Position numbers and translations under genes: made by a program
Part shown: in pieces, positions 56,385-64,000 of the stretch
How the letters are laid out: every line of letters begins with the position of its first letter
Numbering within the stretch: position 1 is the first letter of the stretch
The notes under the pieces: model-generated
Database searches by the model: none
What the model saw: the letters and a program-made list of their open reading frames with translations, nothing else
Told to the model about the DNA's origin: nothing
Source of the DNA: Mycobacterium shinjukuense
Lineage (GTDB): Bacteria > Actinomycetota > Actinomycetes > Mycobacteriales > Mycobacteriaceae
Length of the DNA: 64,000 nucleotides
Direction of reading: 5' to 3'
Assembly: GCF_010730055.1 (NCBI RefSeq)
Contig: NZ_AP022575.1
Span: forward strand, 1,426,001 to 1,490,000

Positions 56385-57413
56385 TTACACCAACAGCACG
56401 GCGGCTCCGGCGATTCGGCCGGCACCGAGGTCGGTCAGCGCTCGATCGGCTTGACCGAGTGGATATTCCGGTGTGGTGACGTGGATGTGATGCTGGGCCG
56501 CGAAGGCCAGGAAGGCGCGGGCATCGGCGCGAGTGTTGGAGGTGACCGAGCGGATTTGCCGCTCCTGGAACAGATGTCGCTGATAGTTGAGGCGCGGAAT
56601 ATCGGTCAGGTGGATCCCGGCGATGGCCAGGGTGCCGCCCCGGTCCAGCGCTTCCAGTGCGGGCAGCACCAGTTCGCCGACCGGGGCGAACAGGATCGCG
56701 GCGTCCAGCGCCACCGGGGGCGGATCGTCGGCGCCTTGAGCCGACGCGGCGCCCAGCGCCAGCGCCAGCTCGCGCGCCTCGGCCCCGCGGGTCATCACGT
56801 GCACCTCGGCGCCTTGGGCCAACGCCACCTGGGTGGTGATGTGCGCGCTGCCGCCGAACCCGTAGACCCCGAGCCGCCCGCCGGGTGGTAGCTCGGCGCG
56901 CAGCAGGGAGCGGTATCCGATGATGCCGGCGCACAACAACGGGGCCAGCTCGCTGTCGCTGTACCCGGTGGGCAGGTGGTGCGCGAAAGCCGCAGGGACC
57001 GTGGCGAATTCGGCGTACCCGCCGTCGGCGTCCCAGCCGGTGTAGCGGGATTGCGGGCACAGGTTCTCGTCGCCGCGGCGGCAGTATGTGCACACCCCGC
57101 AGGTGTGCCGCAGCCAGGCGATGCCAACCTTATCCCCCGGGGCGAAGGTGTCGCCGGCGTCGGCGCCCACCTCGACGACCTCGCCCACCACCTCATGGCC
57201 GGGGGTTACCCGGTCGCGGTGCGCCGGCAGGTCGCCCTCGGTGACGTGCAGGTCGGTGCGGCACACCCCGCAGGCGTGCACCGCGACCAGCAGCTCGGCC
57301 GGTTCGGGCCGCGGCACCTCGGTGGTGACTCGCTGCAGCGGGCCGGTGTTCATTGGGCCGGGGCGACGCACCTGCCACGCGCTCATCGTCGTCGTCGCCT
57401 TCGGGCCCATCAC
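56385..57413 (-). CDS. adhA: Zinc alcohol dehydrogenase AdhA
   Basis: A 342-residue zinc alcohol dehydrogenase. HACGVCRTDLHVTEGDLP and VTPGHEVVGEV supply the catalytic zinc ligands; CGVCTYCRRGDENLC is the structural zinc cluster. The NAD fold is GGRLGVYGFGGSAHITTQVA. HGG-type Phe-rich tail GRIAGAAVLLV closes it. ATG at 57413 (MMGPKATTT) or 57386 (MSAWQVRRPGP) are possible; the family start favours the latter. It corresponds to Rv1862, and is convergent with the CPBP gene. Confidence 0.92.
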   Translation of the reverse strand: MMGPKATTTMSAWQVRRPGPMNTGPLQRVTTEVPRPEPAELLVAVHACGVCRTDLHVTEGDLPAHRDRVTPGHEVVGEVVEVGADAGDTFAPGDKVGIAWLRHTCGVCTYCRRGDENLCPQSRYTGWDADGGYAEFATVPAAFAHHLPTGYSDSELAPLLCAGIIGYRSLLRAELPPGGRLGVYGFGGSAHITTQVALAQGAEVHVMTRGAEARELALALGAASAQGADDPPPVALDAAILFAPVGELVLPALEALDRGGTLAIAGIHLTDIPRLNYQRHLFQERQIRSVTSNTRADARAFLAFAAQHHIHVTTPEYPLGQADRALTDLGAGRIAGAAVLLV

Positions 57414-57449
57414 TCCATCATGCCGCCGTTTTGCCGGCGTGCGGCTGTG

Positions 57450-57749
57450 TTACCGCCTGCGCACCAGGCTGACGATCCACAGCAGGATGACCGCACCCAG
57501 CAGCGAGACGAAGAACGTGAACCATTTGCGGCCATGCTCGACATCGACATGCAGCCAGTGCAGCAGCATGCCGCCGAGAAACCCGCCGGTCACGCCGATG
57601 ACGATGTTCAACAGGATGCCCGAGCCGCTGCCCCTGACGATCTTGCCCGCGATCCAGCCGGCGATTCCGCCGATAATGATGTAGGCGAGCCAGCTCACCG
57701 CCGTCGGCGGGGCGAAGGTCTGGTAGTCGGTGGTCGCCATGACGTCCAT
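57450..57749 (-). CDS. GlsB/YeaQ/YmgE-type small membrane protein
   Basis: A 99-residue protein of the transglycosylase-associated family. Three helices are visible: VSWLAYIIIGGIAGWIAGKI, GSGILLNIVIGVTGGFLGGM and FTFFVSLLGAVILLWIVSLV. The GGIAGWIAGK and GIxGGFLGG Gly zippers are hallmarks. Located between adhA and apa; corresponds to Rv1861. Start at 57749 or an ATG three codons inside (MATTDYQTF). The role may be stress-related; unproven. Confidence 0.9.
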   Translation of the reverse strand: MDVMATTDYQTFAPPTAVSWLAYIIIGGIAGWIAGKIVRGSGSGILLNIVIGVTGGFLGGMLLHWLHVDVEHGRKWFTFFVSLLGAVILLWIVSLVRRR

Positions 57750-57855
57750 GCGGATCTCCTCGATGGGCTGTTATCTCGGTTTCCCCCGTCCACGCCCCGA
57801 CGTGGGTGGGTGCTCGCCCACTCGACCGTGCCGGCCCGCCGACCCGCACGCACGC

Positions 57856-58845
57856 TCAAGCCGGTTGGGTCCGCGGCGACGCCGGGGTGGGGGTGGGGTT
57901 TACTCCCGCGGCCGGGGCCTGGGCGGGCGACGGTTCGGGCGCGGGCGCTGCCGGCGCCGGTGCGAGCTCTCCCGGAGCTTGGGCGGGGGCCGGCGGCGGT
58001 GTCCACGGCCGGATCGACTCGGCCAAGACCTTGGCCGCATTCTTGTCGACCGGGTTGTTCGAGGTCCCGAGCCAGACCACAAACCAGCGCTGGGGTGGTC
58101 CGGCATTGGGTGTGCTGGCCGCGGGAGTGCCGATGACGCCGGTCCAGATCTGGCCGTTCGGCTTGGCCGGATCACTGAACTTCACCTCGTAGTAGGAGGC
58201 GCTTCCGGAGACCCCATTGGCGTTGAGCGGAACGGTTTCCTGGTTGATCCTCGTGCCGGGGTAGGGCATGAAAAACTCGCCCATGTCCGAGCCCAGCCGG
58301 ATCGCCGCCTTGGGATTGGTGGCTTCGGCGCTGGCGTAAAGCCGTTGGTCCAGCCGGCCGAGCACGATGCGGGTGTCGTTGGCGACCGGCGGCGCCTGTC
58401 CGGGCAGCGGCGGTTCGCCGAGCGACTTGCTGAGCAGGGCCGACCCGTAGTCGAGGTGGGAGGCGTCGGACTCCACCCAGCCGGGGGGGATCACGAAGCT
58501 GAATCCGCCGGCTGCGTTGCCGACGCGGCCGGGCTCGGGTGCGTTGGGGTCGACGACGGGTGTGGGTGGTGCGTTGGGGTCGACCGGCGGTGGGACCGCG
58601 CTGGGATCGCCGGGCTGGCCGGTCGGCGTGTTCGTTGGCGCCGGTGTGGCCGCGGTGGTCGCCGGTGCGGGTGTGGCGGTGGTCGCCGGGGCCGCGGTCG
58701 TGGTGGGCGGGGGCACTGGCTCCGGATCGGCGCTGGAGGTCGCCGGCAACGCAATGGTGACGACGCTGGCACCGGCCGCCGCGGCGATCGCCAAGACCGC
58801 CCACAGTCCGTTGCGACGTGTCGAGTTGGGGTCCACCTGATGCAT
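57856..58845 (-). CDS. apa: Alanine-proline-rich secreted adhesin Apa (fibronectin attachment protein)
   Basis: A 329-residue secreted glycoprotein. The signal segment GLWAVLAIAAAAGASVVTIA ends at TSSA-DPEPVPP. Residues 40-105 are Ala/Pro/Thr repeats, mannosylated in M. tuberculosis. The globular part has NAAGGFSFVIPPGWVESDAS and PLNANGVSGSASYYEVKFSD, and the fibronectin-binding region contains RWFVVWLGTSNNPVDKN. A second Ala/Pro tail closes the protein. It binds host fibronectin and lectins. ATG at 58845. The gene is the last of the modABC direction, 51 bp after modC, which explains its old name modD. Orthologue of Rv1860. Confidence 0.95.
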   Translation of the reverse strand: MHQVDPNSTRRNGLWAVLAIAAAAGASVVTIALPATSSADPEPVPPPTTTAAPATTATPAPATTAATPAPTNTPTGQPGDPSAVPPPVDPNAPPTPVVDPNAPEPGRVGNAAGGFSFVIPPGWVESDASHLDYGSALLSKSLGEPPLPGQAPPVANDTRIVLGRLDQRLYASAEATNPKAAIRLGSDMGEFFMPYPGTRINQETVPLNANGVSGSASYYEVKFSDPAKPNGQIWTGVIGTPAASTPNAGPPQRWFVVWLGTSNNPVDKNAAKVLAESIRPWTPPPAPAQAPGELAPAPAAPAPEPSPAQAPAAGVNPTPTPASPRTQPA

Positions 58846-58896
58846 GGCGACGAACCTACCGTGTTAGCGCCGGGACGCAAGGACGACCTGCTCGGC

Positions 58897-60006
58897 TCAC
58901 CGGCGGGTGTGTCGCCACGGCGCCGGGTGCAGCGCCACCTCGTGAGCCTTGACGCTGAACCACACGCTCGCCCCGGGTGTCAGCTGCAGCTCTGCGGCGG
59001 CTTCGGCGGTGACGCGTGCCGTCAGGCCGGGTGCGCCATCGGGCTGGTCCTGGCCGCGCAGCTGGACGTCCGGTCCGCGGGCATGCAGCTCGGCTAGGGT
59101 CACCCGCACGGTGTTGCGCGGGCTGCCCCGCGGCGGGTCTCGATACACCGCCACCGCCGCGGGCGCGAACACCGCAACCGCATGTTGTCCGGCGGTGAGC
59201 GGCTCGCCCGCGGTGCCCTGCCAATACTGTCCGGACCCGGTGTGCAGGTGGCCATCGGGGCCGATCGTTCCGCCGACGAGGTTGACGCCCGCGATACGGG
59301 CTCCGAAATGACTGCGCGGAGCGGCGAGCACATCGGCGACCGGACCGATCTCGGTGACTTTCCCGGCCTCCAACACCAGGACCCGATCGGCCAGGGTGAA
59401 CACATCCAGCAGGTCGTGGGTGACCAGGACGGCAGCGCATCCGCTGCTGCTGACCACGCTGCGCAGCACCGCGCGCACGGCCGCGGCGGCGGCCACGTCG
59501 AGCCCGGTCAGCGGCTCGTCGAGGAGCAGCACCTCGGGATCGGCTGCCAGTGCTCGCGCGATGGCGACCCGCCGCGCTTGACCTCCCGACAACCGCCGCG
59601 GCTTACGGTCGGCCAGCTGCTCGGCGTCGACCTCGCGCAGCCAGCGCAGGGCCGACCGTTTCTCCCGGGCACGGCCGGACCGGAACATCCCGCGACGACT
59701 GCACGGTCCGAACGCCACGTTGGCGGCCACGCTCAAGTGCGGAAACAGCAATGCATCCTGCAGCAGCAGCCCAACCCGACGATCGTGGGTCGCCACGTTG
59801 ACACCGGTGGCGGTGTCGGTCAACACCCGGTTCCCCACCCGCACATGCCCCTCATCGGGTCGGAGCAGCCCGGCGATGACGTGCAGGGCGGTGGATTTGC
59901 CCGCGCCGTTGGGTCCGAGCACGGCCAGCACCTCGCCCGCGGACACCGAGAACTCAACGTCAAGCTGGCGGTCTGCGACCAGCGCGCGCAGCTGCAACTC
60001 GCTCAT
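58897..60006 (-). CDS. modC: Molybdate ABC transporter ATPase ModC
   Basis: A 369-residue ATPase powering molybdate import. Walker A is LGPNGAGKSTALHVIAG, ABC signature RRLSGGQARRVAIARALA, Walker B EVLLLDEPLTGLD, and switch His in VLVTHDLLDVF. The C-terminal TOBE/Mop region (VTLAELHARGPDVQLRGQDQ and LTARVTAEAAAELQLTPGAS) binds oxyanion. ATG at 60006 follows modB by six bases. It forms the modABC operon. Confidence 0.96.
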   Translation of the reverse strand: MSELQLRALVADRQLDVEFSVSAGEVLAVLGPNGAGKSTALHVIAGLLRPDEGHVRVGNRVLTDTATGVNVATHDRRVGLLLQDALLFPHLSVAANVAFGPCSRRGMFRSGRAREKRSALRWLREVDAEQLADRKPRRLSGGQARRVAIARALAADPEVLLLDEPLTGLDVAAAAAVRAVLRSVVSSSGCAAVLVTHDLLDVFTLADRVLVLEAGKVTEIGPVADVLAAPRSHFGARIAGVNLVGGTIGPDGHLHTGSGQYWQGTAGEPLTAGQHAVAVFAPAAVAVYRDPPRGSPRNTVRVTLAELHARGPDVQLRGQDQPDGAPGLTARVTAEAAAELQLTPGASVWFSVKAHEVALHPAPWRHTRR

Positions 60007-60012
60007 GTTCGG

Positions 60013-60807
60013 CTACCTCGTGTCCGAGCCGGTCAGCCGGCGAGCGCCCAGGACCATTACCACCAGCGCCGCCAGTGCGACCAGCAGCATCGACAGCGCC
60101 ACCGCCGCGTCCGGGTCGTTGACCCGTTGCAGATAGATCTCCAGCGGCAGGGTGCGGGTGACGCCCTGCCGGGAGCCGGCGAACGTTAGCGTCGCCCCGA
60201 ACTCCCCGAGCGAGCGGGCGAAAGCCAGCACCGCCCCGGACATCATGGCCGGCGCCAGCAGCGGCAGCGTGACCCGCCACCAGACCGCGCCGGGCCGCGC
60301 CCCGAGCGTCGCCGCCACCACCTCGTAGCCGGCTCCCGCGACGCGGGCGGCACCCTCGAGGGAGATCACCAGAAACGGCAACGACACAAAGGTTTGCGCC
60401 AGCACCACTGCGGCCGTGCTGAACGCGATGCGGATACCGGCCGCCTCCAGGTAGTGCCCGAGCAATCCGAGCCGCCCGAACGCATAGAGCAACGCCATGC
60501 CGCCGACCACCGGCGGCAGCACCAACGGCAGCAGGACCAGCGGTCGCAGCAGCCGCACCAGCCGTGGCCGGCCGCGCGCCAACACCAGCGCCATCGGGAC
60601 GCCCAGCAGCAGGCACAGCATCGTGCTCACGGCGGCGGTGCGCAGGCTCAGCCGGAGTGCCGTCGTGGAGGACGGGCCGGTGATCAGCGACCAGAAGCGC
60701 GGCCAATCAGCCTTGATCGCGATCGCGACCAGAGGCAACGCCACCAAGGTCATCCCCACGGCGGCGGGGAGATAAACCCAGCGGGGCAGATCCGTAGGCC
60801 GGTGCAC
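60013..60807 (-). CDS. modB: Molybdate ABC transporter permease ModB
   Basis: A 264-residue membrane permease with about six helices (e.g. VYLPAAVGMTLVALPLVAIA, TAAVVLAQTFVSLPFLVISL, LSMLLVALAALVVMVLGA). The EAA loop that contacts ModC is YEVVAATLGARPGAVWWRV, followed by LPLLAPAMMSGAV. GTG start at 60807, 19 bp after modA. It forms the channel of the molybdate importer. Confidence 0.95.
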   Translation of the reverse strand: MHRPTDLPRWVYLPAAVGMTLVALPLVAIAIKADWPRFWSLITGPSSTTALRLSLRTAAVSTMLCLLLGVPMALVLARGRPRLVRLLRPLVLLPLVLPPVVGGMALLYAFGRLGLLGHYLEAAGIRIAFSTAAVVLAQTFVSLPFLVISLEGAARVAGAGYEVVAATLGARPGAVWWRVTLPLLAPAMMSGAVLAFARSLGEFGATLTFAGSRQGVTRTLPLEIYLQRVNDPDAAVALSMLLVALAALVVMVLGARRLTGSDTR

Positions 60808-60826
60808 GGTCGCTTGTCAGGGCTCG

Positions 60827-61588
60827 TCAGGGGCTAGCGAAGCCGGACTGATCCAGGATCTTCCGACCGGTCTCAGCCGTCACCGCGGCCACGAACCGCT
60901 GCGCCAGCATCGGTTGGGACGCCTTTTTCAGCACCGCGATCGGATAGCTGTTCACCGTCCCCGCGGCCTCGGGAAACGTGACGGTCGCCACCTTGGCGCC
61001 GGCGCCGAGCGCGTCGGTGACATACACCAGGCCGGCGTCGGCCTGACCGGTGGTGACCTTGTCGAGCACGTCGGTCACGCTCGGTTCCTCGCTGACCGGA
61101 TCGAGGCGGATCCCGGTGACGGCTTCGATGCGCCGGGTCGCCGATCCGCACGGCACCCGCTGTTGGCAAATCACCACACCGAGCCCCGGGCGGGCGAGGT
61201 CGGCGAAGGAGCCGACATGCTTCGGATTTCCCGGTGTGGTGACGATGACCAACGTGTTGGCGGCAAAGTTCGTCGGATCTCCGGCCAACAACCCGGCCCT
61301 GGCGACGGTGTCCATTTGCGCGGTGTCCGCCGAGGCGAACACGTCGGCGGTGGCGCCCTGCGTCAGCTGAGCCGCCAGCTGGGAGGAGCCCGCAAAGCTG
61401 AAGTCCACGCTCGTGCCGGGGTTGTCCCTGGTGAAACGCTCACCGATCTGGGTGAACGCGGGCTTGAGCGAGGCAGCCGCGAACACCACGACGGACCGGG
61501 CGGCCTGCGCCGTCCGTGGCAACCAACCGCACCCCGCCGGCGCGCAGACCAGCAGCATCGACGCCCAACCGGCCAGCATCCGACGCAT
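60827..61588 (-). CDS. modA: Molybdate-binding lipoprotein ModA
   Basis: A 253-residue periplasmic-type binding lipoprotein. Lipobox APAGC follows a short hydrophobic leader (MLAGWASMLLVC). VVVFAAASLKPAFTQIGERF is the conserved start of ModA (AAASL oxyanion loop), and FSFAGSSQLAAQLTQGATAD with VFASADTAQMD supply other ligands; VTFPEAAGTVNSYPIAVLK closes the fold. It captures molybdate for ModBC. Start at 61588 (ATG). The 245-bp upstream gap has the direct repeat CCAAATCGT (from 61670 and 61682) and the palindrome TACTGTCCAGTA (61727-61738), possible operators. Confidence 0.94.
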   Translation of the reverse strand: MRRMLAGWASMLLVCAPAGCGWLPRTAQAARSVVVFAAASLKPAFTQIGERFTRDNPGTSVDFSFAGSSQLAAQLTQGATADVFASADTAQMDTVARAGLLAGDPTNFAANTLVIVTTPGNPKHVGSFADLARPGLGVVICQQRVPCGSATRRIEAVTGIRLDPVSEEPSVTDVLDKVTTGQADAGLVYVTDALGAGAKVATVTFPEAAGTVNSYPIAVLKKASQPMLAQRFVAAVTAETGRKILDQSGFASP

Positions 61589-61833
61589 TGGACAAACCTA
61601 GCCCGGGGGAACTTCGGCCTGCAGCGGGGCCGTGCCACCCTCGGGCGAGAAATAGCACGAGCGCGTGGGCCAAATCGTTACCCAAATCGTCTGCGCGTCG
61701 CGGCCACGCGGGATTTGCCGAATAGCTACTGTCCAGTAACATCAACCCTCAGGAGCAAGGTTGGCCGCGCCGGCGCACGCGGATGAGCGGGTGACCTGGC
61801 AAGGGTCTGGGTTTCGTTGAGCACGAGGAGGTC

Positions 61834-62511
61834 GTGGCAGTGGAAGTGCTGGTCACCGGGGGCGACACCGACCTGGGACGCACAGTGGCCGAGAGCTTTC
61901 GTGATGCCGATCACAAGATAACCCTGGTGGGCGCCCGCCGAGGCGATCTCGAGGTCGTCGCCAAGGAGCTCGACGCCGACGCCATTGCCTGCGACACCGC
62001 CGACCCGGCCAGCCTCACCGAGGTACGCGGTCTGTTCCCGCATCACCTGGACACCATCGTCAACGTGCCGGCACCCACCTGGGACGCCGGTGACCCCCGC
62101 ACCCACTCGCTGTCCGACACGGCCACCGCGTGGCGCACGGCGCTGGACGCGACGGTGCTCTCGGCGGTGCTGATGGTGCAGGCCGCAGGTGACCATCTGC
62201 GTTCCGGTGGGTCCATCATCACCGTGGTGGCCGAGAACCCGCCCGCGGGCAGCGCCGACGCGGCGATCAAGGCCGCCCTGTCGAATTGGATCAGCGGTCA
62301 GGCGGAGGTATTCGGCACCCGGGGCATCACGGTCAACGCCGTCGCGTGCGGGCGCGGCGCCCAGCTTGGCTACCAAGGCCTGTCGCGCACGCCCGCGCCC
62401 GTTGCCGCGGAGATCGCGCGGCTGACGCTGTTTCTCACCACCGCCGCGGCTCGTCACATCACCGGCCAGACACTGCACGTGAGCCACGGCGCGCTGGCGC
62501 ACTTCGCCTGA
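61834..62511 (+). CDS. Degenerate short-chain dehydrogenase (Rv1856c-like)
   Basis: A 225-residue SDR-fold protein. The cofactor loop reads VLVTGGDTDLGRTVAESFRD, fairly normal, and FGTRGITVNAVACGRG matches the SDR C-terminal block. However, the catalytic Ser region is ITVVAENPPAG and the YxxxK region is GSADAAIKAALSNWI, where the Lys remains but the Tyr is replaced. It may bind a nucleotide without being a reductase. GTG at 61834. Orthologue of Rv1856c with equal length. It is divergent from modA. Confidence 0.87.
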   Translation: MAVEVLVTGGDTDLGRTVAESFRDADHKITLVGARRGDLEVVAKELDADAIACDTADPASLTEVRGLFPHHLDTIVNVPAPTWDAGDPRTHSLSDTATAWRTALDATVLSAVLMVQAAGDHLRSGGSIITVVAENPPAGSADAAIKAALSNWISGQAEVFGTRGITVNAVACGRGAQLGYQGLSRTPAPVAAEIARLTLFLTTAAARHITGQTLHVSHGALAHFA

Positions 62512-62687
62512 GCCCGTTTCGCTTTCCGCGCGGATCGCGACAACGTCTGCCACGGCAACCGGCGACCGGTGTGATGCGCATGTGGGTAATGACACATGCC
62601 CGTGCCTGGGCGTGGCTGGGTCAAGTTGACTAGCGTGGTGGCTAACTGTGTCACCCGTCAAGGAGATTCCGTCAGGAGCCGCTGCGC

Positions 62688-64000
62688 ATGAGTCCCCAGC
62701 TAGCTGAACCCGGCCGTCGGCATCACGTGGTGATCATCGGATCGGGGTTCGGCGGACTCAATGCGGCAAAGAAGCTCAAGCGAGCCGACGTCGACATCAA
62801 GCTGATCGCCCGCACCACGCATCACCTCTTCCAGCCGTTGCTGTATCAGGTGGCCACCGGGATCATCTCCGAGGGTGAGATCGCGCCGCCCACCCGAGTG
62901 GTGCTGCGCAAGCAGCGCAACGTCCAGGTGCTGCTGGGCAACGTCACCCACATCGACCTGGCCAATCGGTGCGTCGTCTCGGAGTTGCTCGGCCACACCT
63001 ACGAAACGCCGTATGACAGCCTGATCGTCGCAGCCGGAGCGGGCCAATCCTATTTCGGCAACGACCAGTTCGCCGAGTTCGCGCCCGGCATGAAGTCGAT
63101 CGACGACGCCCTGGAGTTGCGCGGCCGGATCTTGAGCGCCTTCGAACAGGCCGAACGCTCACGCGATCCGGAGCGGCGGGCCAAGCTGCTGACCTTCACC
63201 GTCGTCGGAGCCGGCCCGACGGGAGTGGAAATGGCCGGGCAGATCGCCGAACTCGCGTTACACACGTTAAAGGGGGCGTTCCGGCACATCGACTCGGCCA
63301 GGGCGCGGGTGATCCTGCTCGACGCCGCCCCCGCGGTGCTGCCCTCGATGGGTGAGAAGCTGGGCCAGCGGGCGGCCGAACGGCTGCAGAAGCTGGGCGT
63401 GGAGATCCAGCTGGGTGCACTGGTCACCGATGTCGACCGCAACGGCATCACCGTCAAGGACTCCGACGGCATTGTCCGGCGCATCGAGTCGGCGTGCAAA
63501 GTCTGGTCCGCCGGCGTCCAGGCCAGCCGGTTGGGCAGGGACCTCGCCGAGCAGGCCCCCGTCGAGCTGGACCGGGCCGGCCGGGTCCAGGTGCGGCCCG
63601 ACCTGTCGATCCCCGGGCATCCCAACGTCTTCGTGGTCGGCGATATGGCGGCCGTCGAGGGCGTGCCGGGAGTGGCGCAGGGAGCCATCCAGGGCGCCAA
63701 ATACGTGGCCAACACGATCAAGCGTGAGCTCGCCGGGGCCGACCCAACACGGCGGGAGCCGTTTCACTATGTCGACAAGGGCTCCATGGCGACGGTGTCG
63801 CGGTTTTCCGCGGTCGCCCAGATCGGGCCCCTGGAGTTCAGCGGGTTCATCGCCTGGCTGATCTGGCTGGTGTTGCACCTGGCCTATCTGATCGGGTTCA
63901 AGACCAAGATCACCACCTTGCTGTCGTGGACGGTGACGTTTCTGAGCACGCGGCGTGGGCAGTTGACCATCACCGACCAGCAGGCGTTCGCCCGAACGCG
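62688..64000 (+). CDS. ndh: Type II NADH dehydrogenase Ndh (3' end beyond window)
   Basis: The first 437 codons of a single-subunit NADH:menaquinone oxidoreductase. FAD motif HHVVIIGSGFGGLNAAKKL follows the ATG at 62688 (MSPQLAEPGR); QPLLYQVATGIISEGEIAPP is the quinone-side segment; NAD motif FTVVGAGPTGVEMAGQIAEL; second FAD motif NVFVVGDMAAVEGVPGVAQG. The membrane anchor helix LIWLVLHLAYLIGFKTKITT is near the end. About 25 residues are missing, judging from the 463-residue Rv1854c. Its neighbour Rv1855c (a flavin monooxygenase-like gene) is absent between this and Rv1856c. Confidence 0.95.
   Translation, partial: MSPQLAEPGRRHHVVIIGSGFGGLNAAKKLKRADVDIKLIARTTHHLFQPLLYQVATGIISEGEIAPPTRVVLRKQRNVQVLLGNVTHIDLANRCVVSELLGHTYETPYDSLIVAAGAGQSYFGNDQFAEFAPGMKSIDDALELRGRILSAFEQAERSRDPERRAKLLTFTVVGAGPTGVEMAGQIAELALHTLKGAFRHIDSARARVILLDAAPAVLPSMGEKLGQRAAERLQKLGVEIQLGALVTDVDRNGITVKDSDGIVRRIESACKVWSAGVQASRLGRDLAEQAPVELDRAGRVQVRPDLSIPGHPNVFVVGDMAAVEGVPGVAQGAIQGAKYVANTIKRELAGADPTRREPFHYVDKGSMATVSRFSAVAQIGPLEFSGFIAWLIWLVLHLAYLIGFKTKITTLLSWTVTFLSTRRGQLTITDQQAFART

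Noticed and set aside
1..64000. tRNA, rRNA and CRISPR arrays
   Set aside because: No cloverleaf with a CCA-proximal TTCRANNC box, no rRNA core sequence and no regularly spaced short repeats were seen; the only tandem array is the minisatellite at 50.7 kb.

Overview
The window comes from a slow-growing, non-tuberculous Mycobacterium. The DNA is very GC-rich, GTG starts are common, and most proteins read as close relatives of Mycobacterium tuberculosis H37Rv proteins in the same order. From about 3.7 kb to the right edge the order follows the H37Rv block Rv1909c (furA) down to Rv1854c (ndh), shown in reverse. Landmarks are furA-katG, aao, nanT, cinA, the lipJ-type cyclase, dtd, fbpB (antigen 85B), rpfC, lppE, cyp140, glnA3, bfrA, lldD2, the apa-modABC cluster and ndh. 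Rv numbers are assigned from remembered sequence similarity, length and gene order; no database search was run.

Layout. 0-3.7 kb is an accessory segment: a secreted GH16 glucanase, a quinone-reductase-like oxidoreductase, a free-standing EF-Tu domain-2 protein and decayed gene remnants. 3.7-6.5 kb is the furA-katG oxidative stress operon, followed by a hairpin terminator and a broken metallo-beta-lactamase-fold gene. 6.9-17.8 kb holds small secreted or regulatory proteins, aao, nanT, cinA, the hydrolase-cyclase fusion, a macro-domain protein and dtd. Two toxin-antitoxin modules (VapBC and a DUF433/DUF5615-type pair) and a collagen-like gene are wedged into it. 17.8-26 kb has oxidoreductases, including a BVMO divergent from a small membrane gene, a nitronate monooxygenase with a KstR-type box, and small envelope proteins. 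26-32 kb encodes envelope and secreted functions (Ag85B, RpfC, LppE) plus CYP140 and an inserted phenylacetate-CoA-ligase-like enzyme. 33-38.4 kb is the glutamine-synthetase-like operon, an eroded MFS efflux gene, and bacterioferritin divergent from its ferredoxin under tandem IdeR-like boxes.

39.2-42.5 kb is the main mobile region: a 13E12/DUF222-HNH gene interrupted near its 3' end by a complete group II intron in antisense orientation. Removing bases 39280-41208 restores the HNH frame exactly. The intron's reverse transcriptase is broken by several frameshifts. 43-57 kb carries lactate metabolism (lldD2), deazaflavin and ferredoxin-reductase proteins, a thiolase-like and a CoA-transferase-like gene, a MIRU-type minisatellite and the second copy of a palindromic repeat. 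The last 7 kb is adhA, a GlsB-like membrane protein, the Apa/FAP adhesin, the modABC molybdate transporter, a degenerate SDR and the start of type II NADH dehydrogenase, cut by the window edge.

Compared with H37Rv, several genes have no counterpart at the expected place (Rv1855c, Rv1882c, Rv1885c, Rv1888c/Rv1889c), while TA modules, BVMO, ligase, intron and repeats have been added. No tRNA, rRNA or CRISPR array was recognised.
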